Assembly: GCF_029953595.1 (NCBI RefSeq)
Contig: NZ_CP124535.1
Span: 372,001-436,000, forward strand
Direction: 5' to 3'
Length of the DNA: 64,000 nt
Source: Fuscovulum ytuae
GTDB taxonomy: Bacteria > Pseudomonadota > Alphaproteobacteria > Rhodobacterales > Rhodobacteraceae
Positions 53,018 through 61,568 of the stretch are shown here, piece by piece. The position numbers and the translations under genes were made by a program. Position 1 is the stretch's first letter, and every line of letters begins with the position of its first letter. The notes beneath the pieces were generated by a model, which was not told the origin of the DNA, made no database searches, and saw only the letters and a program-made list of their open reading frames with translations.

Positions 53018-53700
53018 TGGGCTGGGAAGGGGTGCGGGACGAGGTGTTGCGCCGAATTCGGGCGCGGGACTGGGCGCCGGGAGAGGTTATTCCGGGGGAA
53101 GAGGCCTTGGCGGTGGAATTCGGGGTGGCGCGGGCGACGGTGAACCGGGCGCTGCGCGATCTGGCGGAGGCGGGGCTTCTGGAGCGGCGCAGGAAGGCGG
53201 GAACACGGGTGGCTCTGTTGCCGGTGCGCAAGGCGACGCTGGAAATTTCCATTATACGGCAAGAGGTTGAGGCGCGAGGCGAGGTCTATGGCCATCGCGT
53301 GTTGGAGAGCCGGATGGAAGGCGTGCCCTTGGCGGTGGCCTTGCGGATGGGGGTGGCGGCGGGGGCGCGGATGATGTTCCTTGAGACGCTACATCTGGCG
53401 GGGGGGCGGCCCTTTGCGCATGAGGTGCGGTGGTTGAATATTGCTGTGCTGCCGGGGGGCGTGGTGCCCGATTTTGGCGAGGTGAGCGCCAATGAATGGT
53501 TGGTGCAGAATGTGGCCTATGCCACTGGGGATATTGAGTTTTCTGCCGAAAGCGCACGGCCTGAAGAGGCGGCGGCATTGGGGATAAGGGCAGGCGATCC
53601 GGTTTTTGTGACAGAGCGGGCGACATGGACGGCGGAGGCCCCGATCACCTTTGTGCGGCTGCTGCATGGGCCGGGATATCGGCTGCGGACGATGGTCTGA
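53014..53700 (+). CDS. hutC: HutC-type GntR-family repressor of histidine use
   Basis: 228 residues from GTG at 53014 overlapping the hutF stop; the adjacent ATG at 53017 is equally possible. The winged helix is IRARDWAPGEVIPGEEALA, then FGVARATVNRALRDLAEAGLLERRRKAGTRVA in part, and the UTRA effector domain follows (MFLETLHLAGGRPFAHEVRW, VTERATWTAEAPITFVRLLHG). It should bind the palindrome between hutI and hutF and release it when urocanate accumulates. Co-transcription with hutF means it controls its own level. Confidence 0.92.
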   Translation: MMGWEGVRDEVLRRIRARDWAPGEVIPGEEALAVEFGVARATVNRALRDLAEAGLLERRRKAGTRVALLPVRKATLEISIIRQEVEARGEVYGHRVLESRMEGVPLAVALRMGVAAGARMMFLETLHLAGGRPFAHEVRWLNIAVLPGGVVPDFGEVSANEWLVQNVAYATGDIEFSAESARPEEAAALGIRAGDPVFVTERATWTAEAPITFVRLLHGPGYRLRTMV

Positions 53701-53716
53701 GGCGCTGTCATCGGCT

Positions 53717-53764
53717 GTCCCCTGTTTTGTGCCGGATTCTGTGCAGCAAACTGTGGGCACGGAG
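53717..53764 (+). repeat. Tandem repeat with 12-bp period, copy B
   Basis: Four units: GTCCCCTGTTTT, GTGCCGGATTCT, GTGCAGCAAACT, GTGGGCACGGAG. It starts 16 bases after the hutC stop, on the same strand, as copy A does after the histidine phosphatase gene. The unit GTGCAGCAAACT is identical in A and B. It lies in the 259-bp gap between hutC and the LysR gene. Confidence 0.8.
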
Positions 53765-53897
53765 CGCGCGCTTTGGCGGGGTTTGGCGCAACGGGTATAG
53801 GCAGGGGTTATGGCGGGAGCTTTGGCGATAGGGCTGGCGTCTGGGCCGTGGGGTTTTGGGGAAATTGCCTTCGGCGTCGCGTGGGGTGGCGGGCCCC

Positions 53898-53916
53898 CGG
53901 GGGCTGTCTGCCCCCG
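53898..53916. terminator. Hairpin between hutC and the LysR gene
   Basis: CGGGGGC at 53898-53904 pairs with GCCCCCG at 53910-53916 over a 5-nt loop, within a larger G/C-rich block. It lies between convergent genes and is next to an inverted copy of the CATTTTCTGTCTGAA element. Confidence 0.6.
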
Positions 53917-53930
53917 ACCCCCCCGAGGCG

Positions 53931-53949
53931 CTTTTCAGACAGAAAATGG
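53931..53949 (-). repeat. CATTTTCTGTCTGAA element, copy 2 (inverted)
   Basis: On the minus strand CATTTTCTGTCTGAA lies 12 bases after the LysR gene stop, ahead of the hairpin at 53898-53916. Orientation and distance from the stop match the copies after the PHP gene and after the last gene of the window. Confidence 0.65.
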
Positions 53950-53959
53950 AACAGGGACG

Positions 53960-54811
53960 TCATCGCCCCGTCAGGCGGCGCTGGACGATGCGGTGGAGTT
54001 TGCGGTGCAGGGGGGTGATGCGGTGGCGCAGATGGGTTGCGGCATAGACGGGCTGGCGCAGGACCGGGGCATCGGCCACCTCGCGGAAGCGGCCTGAGGC
54101 GAGCATCTGGGTGGCGGTGCGTTCCAGCACATAGCCCGCCCCGCCCATCGCGGTGAGGAGGGAGGCCACCGTCGCGCTTTGTCCGACCGAGACGGGGGCA
54201 GAGGCGAATTCGGGCGTCAGGTCGCGATGCATCGCCTCAAAGGCCGGGGAGAAATGGGCGAAGATGAAGGTCTGTGGGTTCACCTCGGCCCGGCGGTCGG
54301 TATCGGTGCTGACCATGCGGTAGGTCACCTCACCCAGTTGTGCGAAATGCAGGTCGGGATGGGGTTTTGGGGAATACATCACCGCGAAGTCGAGGATGCC
54401 CGTCAGGACATCGGCGCACATCTGGTTGGAATAATCGGGTTCGATATAGAAGGCCGTGTCGGGAAGCGCGCGGCGGAAATCGGCGATCCATTCGCCGATA
54501 TGCTGGGCGGCGAGGTCGTTCTGGATGCCAAGGCGGATCAGATGGGCGGCGCGGTCGGGGACTTTGATCCGGCGCCGCGCCTCGTGCCATTCGTGGCGGA
54601 GCGCGCGGGCATGGGATTCGAAGCGGCCGCCTTCGATGGTGAGGTCCGTGCCCGCGCGGGAGCGGGTGAAGAGTTTCGCCCCCAGCGCCTGTTCCAGTGC
54701 CGCGATGCGGGCAGAGACGGTGGATTGGGTCAGCCCCATCCGTTCTGCCGTGCGGTTGAAGCTGCGGGTTTCGGCAAGGTCGAGGAAGGTGTCGAGAAGG
54801 TCGATCTGCAT
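53960..54811 (-). CDS. LysR-family transcriptional regulator
   Basis: 283 residues. The N-terminal helix-turn-helix is FLDLAETRSFNRTAERMGLT and QSTVSARIAALEQALGAKLF; the effector domain follows from about residue 90 (IRLGIQNDLAAQHIGEWIADF, then SVGQSATVASLLTAMGGAGYVLE). It is divergent from the methylamine-type catabolic operon, 123 bp away. LysR regulators usually control the divergent genes, so it is the likely activator of that operon, with the pathway substrate as effector. Confidence 0.93.
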   Translation of the reverse strand: MQIDLLDTFLDLAETRSFNRTAERMGLTQSTVSARIAALEQALGAKLFTRSRAGTDLTIEGGRFESHARALRHEWHEARRRIKVPDRAAHLIRLGIQNDLAAQHIGEWIADFRRALPDTAFYIEPDYSNQMCADVLTGILDFAVMYSPKPHPDLHFAQLGEVTYRMVSTDTDRRAEVNPQTFIFAHFSPAFEAMHRDLTPEFASAPVSVGQSATVASLLTAMGGAGYVLERTATQMLASGRFREVADAPVLRQPVYAATHLRHRITPLHRKLHRIVQRRLTGR

Positions 54812-54934
54812 GGTGCCTCTGATCGGATTTTCCGATCAATAGGCGCGAATTGCCCGAATTGAAAGCGCGCTGAAGCGCTGTCATCCTGCCGCGCGAAATG
54901 CGCCCTTTGCGGGCACGGGACGGTGGAGGATGGC

Positions 54935-57376
54935 ATGGCGGATTTTCCCACGAGCGCGCGGGTGGTGATCATCGGGGGGGGGGCTGTCGGGGCCTCATCC
55001 CTTTATCATCTGGCGAAGGCCGGGTGGACGGATTGCGTCCTTCTGGAGAAGAACGAATTGACCGCAGGGTCCACTTGGCATGCGGCGGGGAATGTGCCCA
55101 CCTTTTCGTCAAGCTGGTCGATCATGAACATGCAGCGCTATTCGGCCCAGCTTTACCGGGGTCTGGGTGAGGCGGTCGATTATCCGATGAATTACCACGT
55201 CACCGGATCGGTGCGGTTGGGGCATTCCAAGGAGCGGTTGCAGGAATTCAAGCGTGTGGTGGGGATGGGGCGGTATCAGGGAATGGACCTTGATATCCTG
55301 TCGCCTGACGAGGTCCGGTCGCGCTATCCGTTTCTTGAGACACATGATCTGAGCGGGGCCTTGTATGACCCCTATGATGGCGACATTGATCCGGCGCAGT
55401 TGACGCAGGCCTTGGCCAAGGGCGCGCGCCAGATGGGCGCGCGGATCGAGCGGTTCTGCCCCGCGACGGGCGTGCGGCGCGAGGGCGATGAATGGGTGGT
55501 GGAGACGCCGAAGGGCGAGATCCGTTGCGAGATCGTGGTGAATGCCGCCGGATATTACGCCCGTGAGGTGGCCAAGATGTTTGGCCGCGATCTGCCGATG
55601 ATGGTGATGAGCCATCAATATCTGCTGTTCGACACGATCCCCGAACTGGAAAGCTGGTCCAAGGGGGTGGGGCATAAGCTGCCGCTTTTGCGCGATGTGG
55701 ACAGTTCCTACTATCTGCGGCAGGAGAAATACGGCTTTAACCTTGGGCCTTATGAGGGGAATTGCCGCGCGCATTGGGCGACGGCGGATGATCCGATGCC
55801 GGAGGATTTTTCCTTCCAGCTGTTCCCCGACGATCTGGAGCGGCTGGAATGGCATATCAATGACGCGATGGCGCGGGTGCCTTTGCTGGCGCAGGCCAAT
55901 CTGACCAAGGTCATCAATGGGCCGATCCCCTATACGCCGGACGGAAACCCTTTGATCGGGCCGATGCCGGGGGTGCCCAATGCCTTTGAGGCCTGCGTTT
56001 TCACCTTTGGCATCTGTCAGGCGGGTGGCGCGGGCAAGGTTCTGGCGGAATGGGTGACGGAAGGGGCGACGGAATGGGACATGTGGTCCTGCGATCCGCG
56101 CCGTTTCACAGGGTTCGAGGACCCGCAATATTGCGTCGACAAGGGGATGGAGGTTTACGGGCACGAATATGCCATCCATTTCCCGCATCATGTCTGGCCA
56201 GTGGGGCGGGGGAAGAAGCATTCCGCCGTGCATGACCGGGTGGCGGCGATGGGGGCGCAGTTCGGGCCCTATAATGGCTGGGAGCGGGCGCTGTGGTATG
56301 CGCGGCCCGGTGATGACACATCGGAGGACGCGCAGCGGACATGGGACCGGGAAGGCCCGTGGTTCGGTGCGGTGCGCGAGGAATGCCTTGCGGTGCGGGA
56401 TGCTTGTGGCATCCTCGACCTTCCCGGGTTTTCGCGGTTCGTGCTGACGGGCGACGGGGCGGCGGCGTGGCTGTCGGCGCAGGTCACGGGCAAGCTGCCG
56501 TCGGTCGGGCGGCTGGGTCTGGCCTATTTCGCGGATGACAAGGGCCGGATCGTGACCGAGATGTCGGTCGCGCGGATGGGGGAGGATCAGTTCCTTCTGA
56601 TCACCGCCGCCACGGCGCAGATGCATGACAAGGAATGGCTGCAGCGGCATCTGGTGCCGGGGCTGCGCCTTGAGGACGTGACGGAGGATTGGTCCTGCCA
56701 AATCCTGACAGGGCCGAAATCGCGCGAGGTGCTGGCGGCCTGTTCGGATGCGGACCTGACGAAGGGCTGGCTGACGTTCCAGACGGCGCGGATCGCGGGG
56801 GCAGAGGTCACGCTGTTCCGGGTGAGCTTTGCTGGGGAATTGGGTTGGGAGATCCATTCGCGGGTGGCGGATACGCCTGCGGTCTTTGACGCGGTGATGG
56901 CGGCGGGTGTGCCAGCGGGCTTGCGGCCTTTTGGGATGTTCGCGCTGAATTCCTTGCGGGTGGAGAAGGGTTATCGGGCGTGGAAGGGGGATCTTTCCAC
57001 CGATTACACCGTGCTTCAGGGCGGATTGGAGCGGTTCGTCGATTGGGCCAAGCCGGACTTCCGGGGCAAGGCTGCGCTGGAGGCGGAAAAGCAGCGGGGC
57101 GTGGCGAAGCGCTTTGTCACCCTGACGGTCGAGGCGGGGGAGTGTGACCCGCCTTACATGAGCACGATCTGGCATGACGGTGCTGTCGTGGGCGAGACGA
57201 CGAGCGGCTATTTCGGGCATCGGGTGGGCAAGGTGGTGGCCTTGGGCATGCTGCGGGCCGATCTGGCCATGCCGGGGACGGCGGTCGAGGTGGAGATCTT
57301 CGGGGAGCGCTGCAAGGCGGTGGTCTGCGAGGATGCGCCGCTTTGGGACGCAAAGAACGAGCGGCTGCGCGCGTGA
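54935..57376 (+). CDS. FAD-dependent oxidoreductase with GcvT domains (dimethylglycine/sarcosine dehydrogenase-like), copy 1
   Basis: 813 residues from the ATG at 54935, with GGAGG 5 bases upstream. The N-terminal FAD domain has VVIIGGGAVGASSLYHLA and GSTWHAAGN, whose His is the usual covalent FAD attachment site in dimethylglycine dehydrogenase relatives. After about residue 400 come the GcvT-like folate-binding domains (GPKSREVLAACSD, SFAGELGWEIHSR, GMFALNSLRVEKGYRAW). Such enzymes oxidise an N-methyl group and pass the one-carbon unit to tetrahydrofolate. It is first in the operon with a second copy, an MttB-like protein and two dehydrogenases. Confidence 0.9.
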   Translation: MADFPTSARVVIIGGGAVGASSLYHLAKAGWTDCVLLEKNELTAGSTWHAAGNVPTFSSSWSIMNMQRYSAQLYRGLGEAVDYPMNYHVTGSVRLGHSKERLQEFKRVVGMGRYQGMDLDILSPDEVRSRYPFLETHDLSGALYDPYDGDIDPAQLTQALAKGARQMGARIERFCPATGVRREGDEWVVETPKGEIRCEIVVNAAGYYAREVAKMFGRDLPMMVMSHQYLLFDTIPELESWSKGVGHKLPLLRDVDSSYYLRQEKYGFNLGPYEGNCRAHWATADDPMPEDFSFQLFPDDLERLEWHINDAMARVPLLAQANLTKVINGPIPYTPDGNPLIGPMPGVPNAFEACVFTFGICQAGGAGKVLAEWVTEGATEWDMWSCDPRRFTGFEDPQYCVDKGMEVYGHEYAIHFPHHVWPVGRGKKHSAVHDRVAAMGAQFGPYNGWERALWYARPGDDTSEDAQRTWDREGPWFGAVREECLAVRDACGILDLPGFSRFVLTGDGAAAWLSAQVTGKLPSVGRLGLAYFADDKGRIVTEMSVARMGEDQFLLITAATAQMHDKEWLQRHLVPGLRLEDVTEDWSCQILTGPKSREVLAACSDADLTKGWLTFQTARIAGAEVTLFRVSFAGELGWEIHSRVADTPAVFDAVMAAGVPAGLRPFGMFALNSLRVEKGYRAWKGDLSTDYTVLQGGLERFVDWAKPDFRGKAALEAEKQRGVAKRFVTLTVEAGECDPPYMSTIWHDGAVVGETTSGYFGHRVGKVVALGMLRADLAMPGTAVEVEIFGERCKAVVCEDAPLWDAKNERLRA

Positions 57377-57386
57377 CAGGCGGCGG

Positions 57387-57437
57387 GACCGGGGGCCAGC
57401 CCCCGGACCCCCGGAGTATTTTTGGCCAAGATGAAGG
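57387..57437 (+). repeat. Hairpin plus GGCCAAGATGAAGG element, copy 1
   Basis: A hairpin (CCGGGGG at 57389-57395 with CCCCCGG at 57400-57406) is followed by GGAGTATTTTTGGCCAAGAT and then GAAGG. It fills the gap between the two oxidase genes. The terminal GAAGG lies where the Shine-Dalgarno of the second oxidase would be. A close relative occupies the next gap. Confidence 0.75.
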
Positions 57438-57445
57438 ACGGGGCG

Positions 57446-59890
57446 ATGGGAATTCCGGGCAAGGCGCGGGCGGTGGTCATCGGCGGGGGCGTGTCGGGCT
57501 GTTCGGTGGCCTATCATCTGGCCAAGGCCGGGTGGACGGATGTGGTGTTGCTGGAGCGCAAGCAGCTGACATCGGGGACGACTTGGCATGCGGCGGGGCT
57601 GATCGGGCAGTTGCGCGGATCGGCCAATATGACGCGGCTCGCGAAATATTCGGCGGATCTTTATGTGAAGCTGGAGGCGGAGACGGGGGTTGCGACGGGG
57701 ATGCGGCAGGTGGGCAGCATCTCGGTCGCGCTGACCGAGCATCGGCGGGAGGAGTTGCTGCGGCAGGCCACCGTGGCGCGCATCTTTGGGGTGGATGTGG
57801 CGGAAATCTCGCCGTCTCAGGTCAAGGAGATGTATCCGCATCTGAATGTGGGCGATGTGGTGGGGGCGGTGCATCTGCCGCTGGATGGGCAATGCGACCC
57901 GGCCAATATCGCGATGGCGCTGGCCAAGGGCGCGCGGATGCGCGGGGCGCAGATTTTTGAGCATACGAAGGTTACCGGGGTGCGGCAGGCGGGCGGCCGT
58001 GTGACGGGGGTGGAGTATGTGAGCGCGGATGGCGAGCCGGGCTTTATCGCCGCCGATGTGGTGGTGAATTGCGGCGGTATGTGGGGGCGCGACTTGGCGG
58101 CGCAATCGGGCGTCACGCTGCCTTTGCATGCCTGCGAGCATTTCTATCTGATCACCGAACCCGTGGAGGGGCTTGGCCATCTGCCCGTGCTGCGGGTGCC
58201 GGATGAATGCGCCTATTACAAGTCGGACGCGGGCAAGATGATGATCGGGGCCTTTGAACCCAAGGCCAAGCCTTGGGGGATGGAGGGCATCCGCGAGGAT
58301 TTCATGTTCGACACGCTGCCCGAGGATTGGGATCATTTCATGCCGATCCTAGAGCAGGCGATGCACCGGATGCCTTTGTTCCAGACATCGGGGATTCATA
58401 CCTTTTTCAATGGCCCCGAGAGTTTCACGCCGGATGACCGATACTATCTGGGCGAGGCGCCGGAACTGGGGGGGTATTGGATTGCCGCCGGGTATAACTC
58501 GGTGGGCATCGCAGGGTCGGGGGGCGCGGGGATGGCGCTGGCTTCGTGGATCACGGAAGGGGAGCCGCCCTTTGATCTGTGGGAGGTGGACATCCGGCGG
58601 GCGCAGCCGTTCCAGCGCAACCGCGCCTATTTGAAGGAGCGGGTGAGCGAGACGCTGGGGCTGCTTTATGCCGACCATTTCCCCTATCGGCAGGTGGAAA
58701 CGTCGCGCGGGGTGCGGCGGACGCCGTTGCACGAGCATCTGAAGGCGCGGGGCGCGGTGTTCGGCGAGGTGGCCGGATGGGAGCGCGCGAATTGGTTCGC
58801 GCGGCCGGGGCAGGAGCGGGAATATCGCTATAGCTGGAAGCGGCAGAACTGGTTCGAGAACCAGAAGGCCGAACATATGGCGGTGCGCGAGGGGGTTGGG
58901 TTCTTTGACATGACCTCTTTCGGGAAGATCCGGGTGGAGGGGCGCGATGCGGCGGCCTTTCTGAACCGGGTCTGTTCGGCGGAGGTGGATGTGGCGCCGG
59001 GGCGCATCGTCTATACGATGTTCCTGAATGCGCGGGGTGGGATCGAGGCGGATTTGACGGTCACGCGCCTGTCGGAGACGGCCTATCTCTTGGTGGTGCC
59101 GGGGGCGACCTTGCAGCGCAATCTGGCGCATCTGCGGCGCTGTCTGGGGGAGGAATTCGTCACCATCACCGATATGACGGCGGCGGAATCGGTGCTGTGC
59201 GTGATGGGGCCGAAGGCGCGGGACTTGATGGCGCGGGTTTCTCCGGACGATTTTTCGAACGCTGCGCATCCGTTCGGGACGGCGCGGGAGATCGAGGTCG
59301 GGATGGGATTGGCCCGCGCGCATCGGGTGACCTATGTGGGCGAGCTGGGCTGGGAGCTGTATGTCAGTTCTGACCAGACGGCGCATGTCTTTGAGGCGCT
59401 GGAGGCGGCGGGCGAGGGGCTTGGGTTCACGCTTTGCGGGCTGCACACGCTGGACAGTTGCCGGATCGAAAAGGCCTATCGCCATTGGGGCCATGACATC
59501 ACGGATGAGGATCATGTGCTGGAGGCGGGGCTGGGCTTCACCGTTTCCAAGAAGAAGGCTGGCTTCATCGGGCGTGAGGCGGTGCTGCGCAGGCAGGAGG
59601 CGGGGCTTTCGCGCCGGATGGTGCAATTCCGCATGGAGGACCCGGAGGTGATGCTGTTCCACAATGAGGCGATCGTCAGGGACGGGCGCATCGTGGGACC
59701 GGTGACGAGCGGGAATTACGGCCATTTCCTTGGGGGCGCGGTGGGCATGGGATACGTGCCTTGCGCAGGCGAGAGCGAGGGGGAGGTGCTGGCGTCTTCC
59801 TACGAGATCGAAGTGGCGGGGGTGCGGCATCGGGCGGTCGCCTCGCTGGTGCCGATGCATGATCCGAAATCGGAACGGGTGCGGATGTGA
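57446..59890 (+). CDS. FAD-dependent oxidoreductase with GcvT domains, copy 2
   Basis: 814 residues from the ATG at 57446; AAGG lies 8 bases upstream, whereas earlier in-frame starts (57422, 57431) fall inside the repeat element. The FAD domain has VVIGGGVSGCSVAYHLA and GTTWHAAGL; the GcvT-like part has VYTMFLNARGGIEADLTVTR, GPKARDLMARVS, TYVGELGWELYVSS and GLHTLDSCRIEKAYRHWGHD. It is clearly diverged from copy 1, so the two probably act on successive N-methylated intermediates or as alternative enzymes. The MttB-like gene follows 117 bp later. Confidence 0.9.
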   Translation: MGIPGKARAVVIGGGVSGCSVAYHLAKAGWTDVVLLERKQLTSGTTWHAAGLIGQLRGSANMTRLAKYSADLYVKLEAETGVATGMRQVGSISVALTEHRREELLRQATVARIFGVDVAEISPSQVKEMYPHLNVGDVVGAVHLPLDGQCDPANIAMALAKGARMRGAQIFEHTKVTGVRQAGGRVTGVEYVSADGEPGFIAADVVVNCGGMWGRDLAAQSGVTLPLHACEHFYLITEPVEGLGHLPVLRVPDECAYYKSDAGKMMIGAFEPKAKPWGMEGIREDFMFDTLPEDWDHFMPILEQAMHRMPLFQTSGIHTFFNGPESFTPDDRYYLGEAPELGGYWIAAGYNSVGIAGSGGAGMALASWITEGEPPFDLWEVDIRRAQPFQRNRAYLKERVSETLGLLYADHFPYRQVETSRGVRRTPLHEHLKARGAVFGEVAGWERANWFARPGQEREYRYSWKRQNWFENQKAEHMAVREGVGFFDMTSFGKIRVEGRDAAAFLNRVCSAEVDVAPGRIVYTMFLNARGGIEADLTVTRLSETAYLLVVPGATLQRNLAHLRRCLGEEFVTITDMTAAESVLCVMGPKARDLMARVSPDDFSNAAHPFGTAREIEVGMGLARAHRVTYVGELGWELYVSSDQTAHVFEALEAAGEGLGFTLCGLHTLDSCRIEKAYRHWGHDITDEDHVLEAGLGFTVSKKKAGFIGREAVLRRQEAGLSRRMVQFRMEDPEVMLFHNEAIVRDGRIVGPVTSGNYGHFLGGAVGMGYVPCAGESEGEVLASSYEIEVAGVRHRAVASLVPMHDPKSERVRM

Positions 59891-59898
59891 GGATAACG

Positions 59899-59998
59899 CC
59901 GGGGGGGCCATGCGCCCCCCCGGACCCCCCGGCGCGGGACCACGGGCGTGGCGCGGTTGGGAGCGGGGGAAGATGAGTATTTGGGCCAAGATGAAGGG
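59899..59998 (+). repeat. Hairpin plus GGCCAAGATGAAGG element, copy 2
   Basis: A hairpin (CCGGGGGGG at 59899-59907 with CCCCCCCGG at 59915-59923) is followed by about 50 G/C-rich bases and then GAGTATTTGGGCCAAGATGA with AGGGG. It lies between the second oxidase and the MttB-like gene. As in copy 1, the last bases provide a Shine-Dalgarno-like AAGGGG 9 bases before the next start. Confidence 0.72.
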
Positions 59999-60007
59999 GC
60001 TTGCGAA

Positions 60008-61561
60008 ATGAGCGATATCGGTGAGGTTTGCGAACCGGCACGGGCGCGGCGGTCGGGCGGGCGGTCGGCGCGGGTGGCGCTGCGGGCGGCCCCCTTGGCG
60101 GATGACGTGCGGCCCGTGCGGGCGGGGATGCCGGGGGGGCAGTACAAGCCCCTGACGGATGCGGGGATGGCGAAGATTCACCAATCGGCGCTGGAGGCGC
60201 TGGAGGTGATCGGCCTTAGTCAGGCGCCGAAATCGGGCGTCGAGATCATGACAGCGGCGGGGGCCATTCAGGGTGATGACGGGCGGCTGCGGTTCCCCCG
60301 CGCGCTGGTTGAGGATATGTTGGCGGTGGCGGCGCGGGACATCACGCTTTATGCCCGCGATCCCAAGCATGACCTGCATCTGTCGGGGACCAATGTGCAT
60401 TTCGGCACGGCGGGGGCGGCGGTGCATATCGTGGACCCGGTCACGCTGGAATACCGGGAGTCCACGGCGCAGGACCTGTATGACGGGGCGCGGTTGGTCG
60501 ACAACCTTGACAACATCCATTTCTACCAGCGCACGATGGTCTGCCGCGATGTGGTGGACAATAAGGAGATGGACCTGAACACGCTTTATGCCTGCCTTGC
60601 GGGCACGAAGAAGCATGTGGGGACATCCTTTAGCGATCCGTCCCATGTCGCGGATTGCTTTGACATGCTTTACATGGTTGCCGGGGGTGAGGAGAAATGG
60701 CTGGAGCGGCCATTTGTTTCGAACTCCAACTGTTTTGTCGTGCCGCCGATGAAGTTTGCCGAAGAGTCCTGCATCACGATGGAGGATTGCATCCGGCGCG
60801 GCATGCCCATGCTTTTGTTGAGCGCGGGTCAGGCGGGGGCGACGGCGCCTGCGCCCATCGCCTTGACCATTGTGCAGGCGGTGGCGGAATGCCTTGCCGG
60901 GGTCGTCTATGTGAATGCGATCAAGAAGGGGGCGCCTGCCATTTTTGGCACATGGCCCTTTGTCAGCGATCTGCGGACCGGGGCGATGAGCGGGGGCAGC
61001 GCGGAGCAGGCGCTTTTGACGGCGGGCTGCGCGCAGATGCACCGGTTCTATGACCTGCCGGGTGGGGCGGCGTCGGGGATTTCCGACAGCAAGCTGCCCG
61101 ATATGCAGGCCGGGTGGGAGCAGGGGATCACCAATTCGTTGGCGGGCCTGTCGGGGTTGAACATGTGCTATGAGGCGGTGGGGATGCATGCCTCGCTCTT
61201 GGGCTTCTGCCTTGAGTCCTTGGTGCTGGGGGATGACCTTCTGGGGCAGGCGATGCGTCTGGTGCGGGGGATCGATGTGACGGAGGACTCGACCTCCATC
61301 GAGGCGATGAAGGAGGTCTGTCTGGGCGGTCCGGGGCATTACCTTGGATCGGAGCAGACGCTGTCCCTGATGCAGACGGAATATATCTATCCCAATGTGG
61401 GCAACCGCATGAGCCCGAAGGAATGGAACGAGGCAGGGAAACCTTTGTTGCTGGACACCGCGATCCGGCGCAAGAATGACATCCTTGCCAAGGCGGGATG
61501 CCGTGTCGATCCCGAGATCGATGCCGCCATCCGGGCCCGGTTCAACATCTATTTCCGGTGA
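60008..61561 (+). CDS. MttB-family (non-pyrrolysine) methyltransferase
   Basis: 517 residues from the ATG at 60008. It belongs to the trimethylamine methyltransferase superfamily: YKPLTDAGMAKIHQSALEAL, VHFGTAGAAVHIVDP, HVGTSFSDPSHV, then FSNSNCF-type segment PFVSNSNCFVVPPMKFA and LLLSAGQAGATAPAPI. There is no in-frame TAG, so it is a non-pyrrolysine member like the glycine-betaine and proline-betaine methyltransferases. Characterised members pass a methyl group from a quaternary amine to a corrinoid protein, yet no corrinoid protein gene is adjacent. With two GcvT-fused oxidases alongside, stepwise demethylation of a betaine-type compound is likely. Confidence 0.88.
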   Translation: MSDIGEVCEPARARRSGGRSARVALRAAPLADDVRPVRAGMPGGQYKPLTDAGMAKIHQSALEALEVIGLSQAPKSGVEIMTAAGAIQGDDGRLRFPRALVEDMLAVAARDITLYARDPKHDLHLSGTNVHFGTAGAAVHIVDPVTLEYRESTAQDLYDGARLVDNLDNIHFYQRTMVCRDVVDNKEMDLNTLYACLAGTKKHVGTSFSDPSHVADCFDMLYMVAGGEEKWLERPFVSNSNCFVVPPMKFAEESCITMEDCIRRGMPMLLLSAGQAGATAPAPIALTIVQAVAECLAGVVYVNAIKKGAPAIFGTWPFVSDLRTGAMSGGSAEQALLTAGCAQMHRFYDLPGGAASGISDSKLPDMQAGWEQGITNSLAGLSGLNMCYEAVGMHASLLGFCLESLVLGDDLLGQAMRLVRGIDVTEDSTSIEAMKEVCLGGPGHYLGSEQTLSLMQTEYIYPNVGNRMSPKEWNEAGKPLLLDTAIRRKNDILAKAGCRVDPEIDAAIRARFNIYFR

Positions 61562-61568
61562 GGGAAGA

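Noticed and set aside
53773-54097. Short plus-strand frames between hutC and the LysR gene
   Set aside because: They have no ribosome site and a glycine-rich composition, and they overlap repeat, hairpin and the 3' end of the LysR gene.
57422-57445. Earlier start (TTG 57422 or ATG 57431) for the second oxidase
   Set aside because: These codons lie in the repeat tail and have no Shine-Dalgarno. ATG 57446 has AAGG at good distance and leads directly into the FAD-binding strand.
55109-61339. Very long minus-strand open frames (1075 and 996 codons) opposite the oxidase and MttB-like genes
   Set aside because: Their translations are low-complexity, rich in His, Arg and Pro, without domain motifs. 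The plus-strand proteins in the same DNA have complete catalytic motifs. They are a by-product of high GC content.
60008-61561. Pyrrolysine-containing MttB
   Set aside because: No in-frame TAG exists in the gene, so it is a non-pyrrolysine family member.
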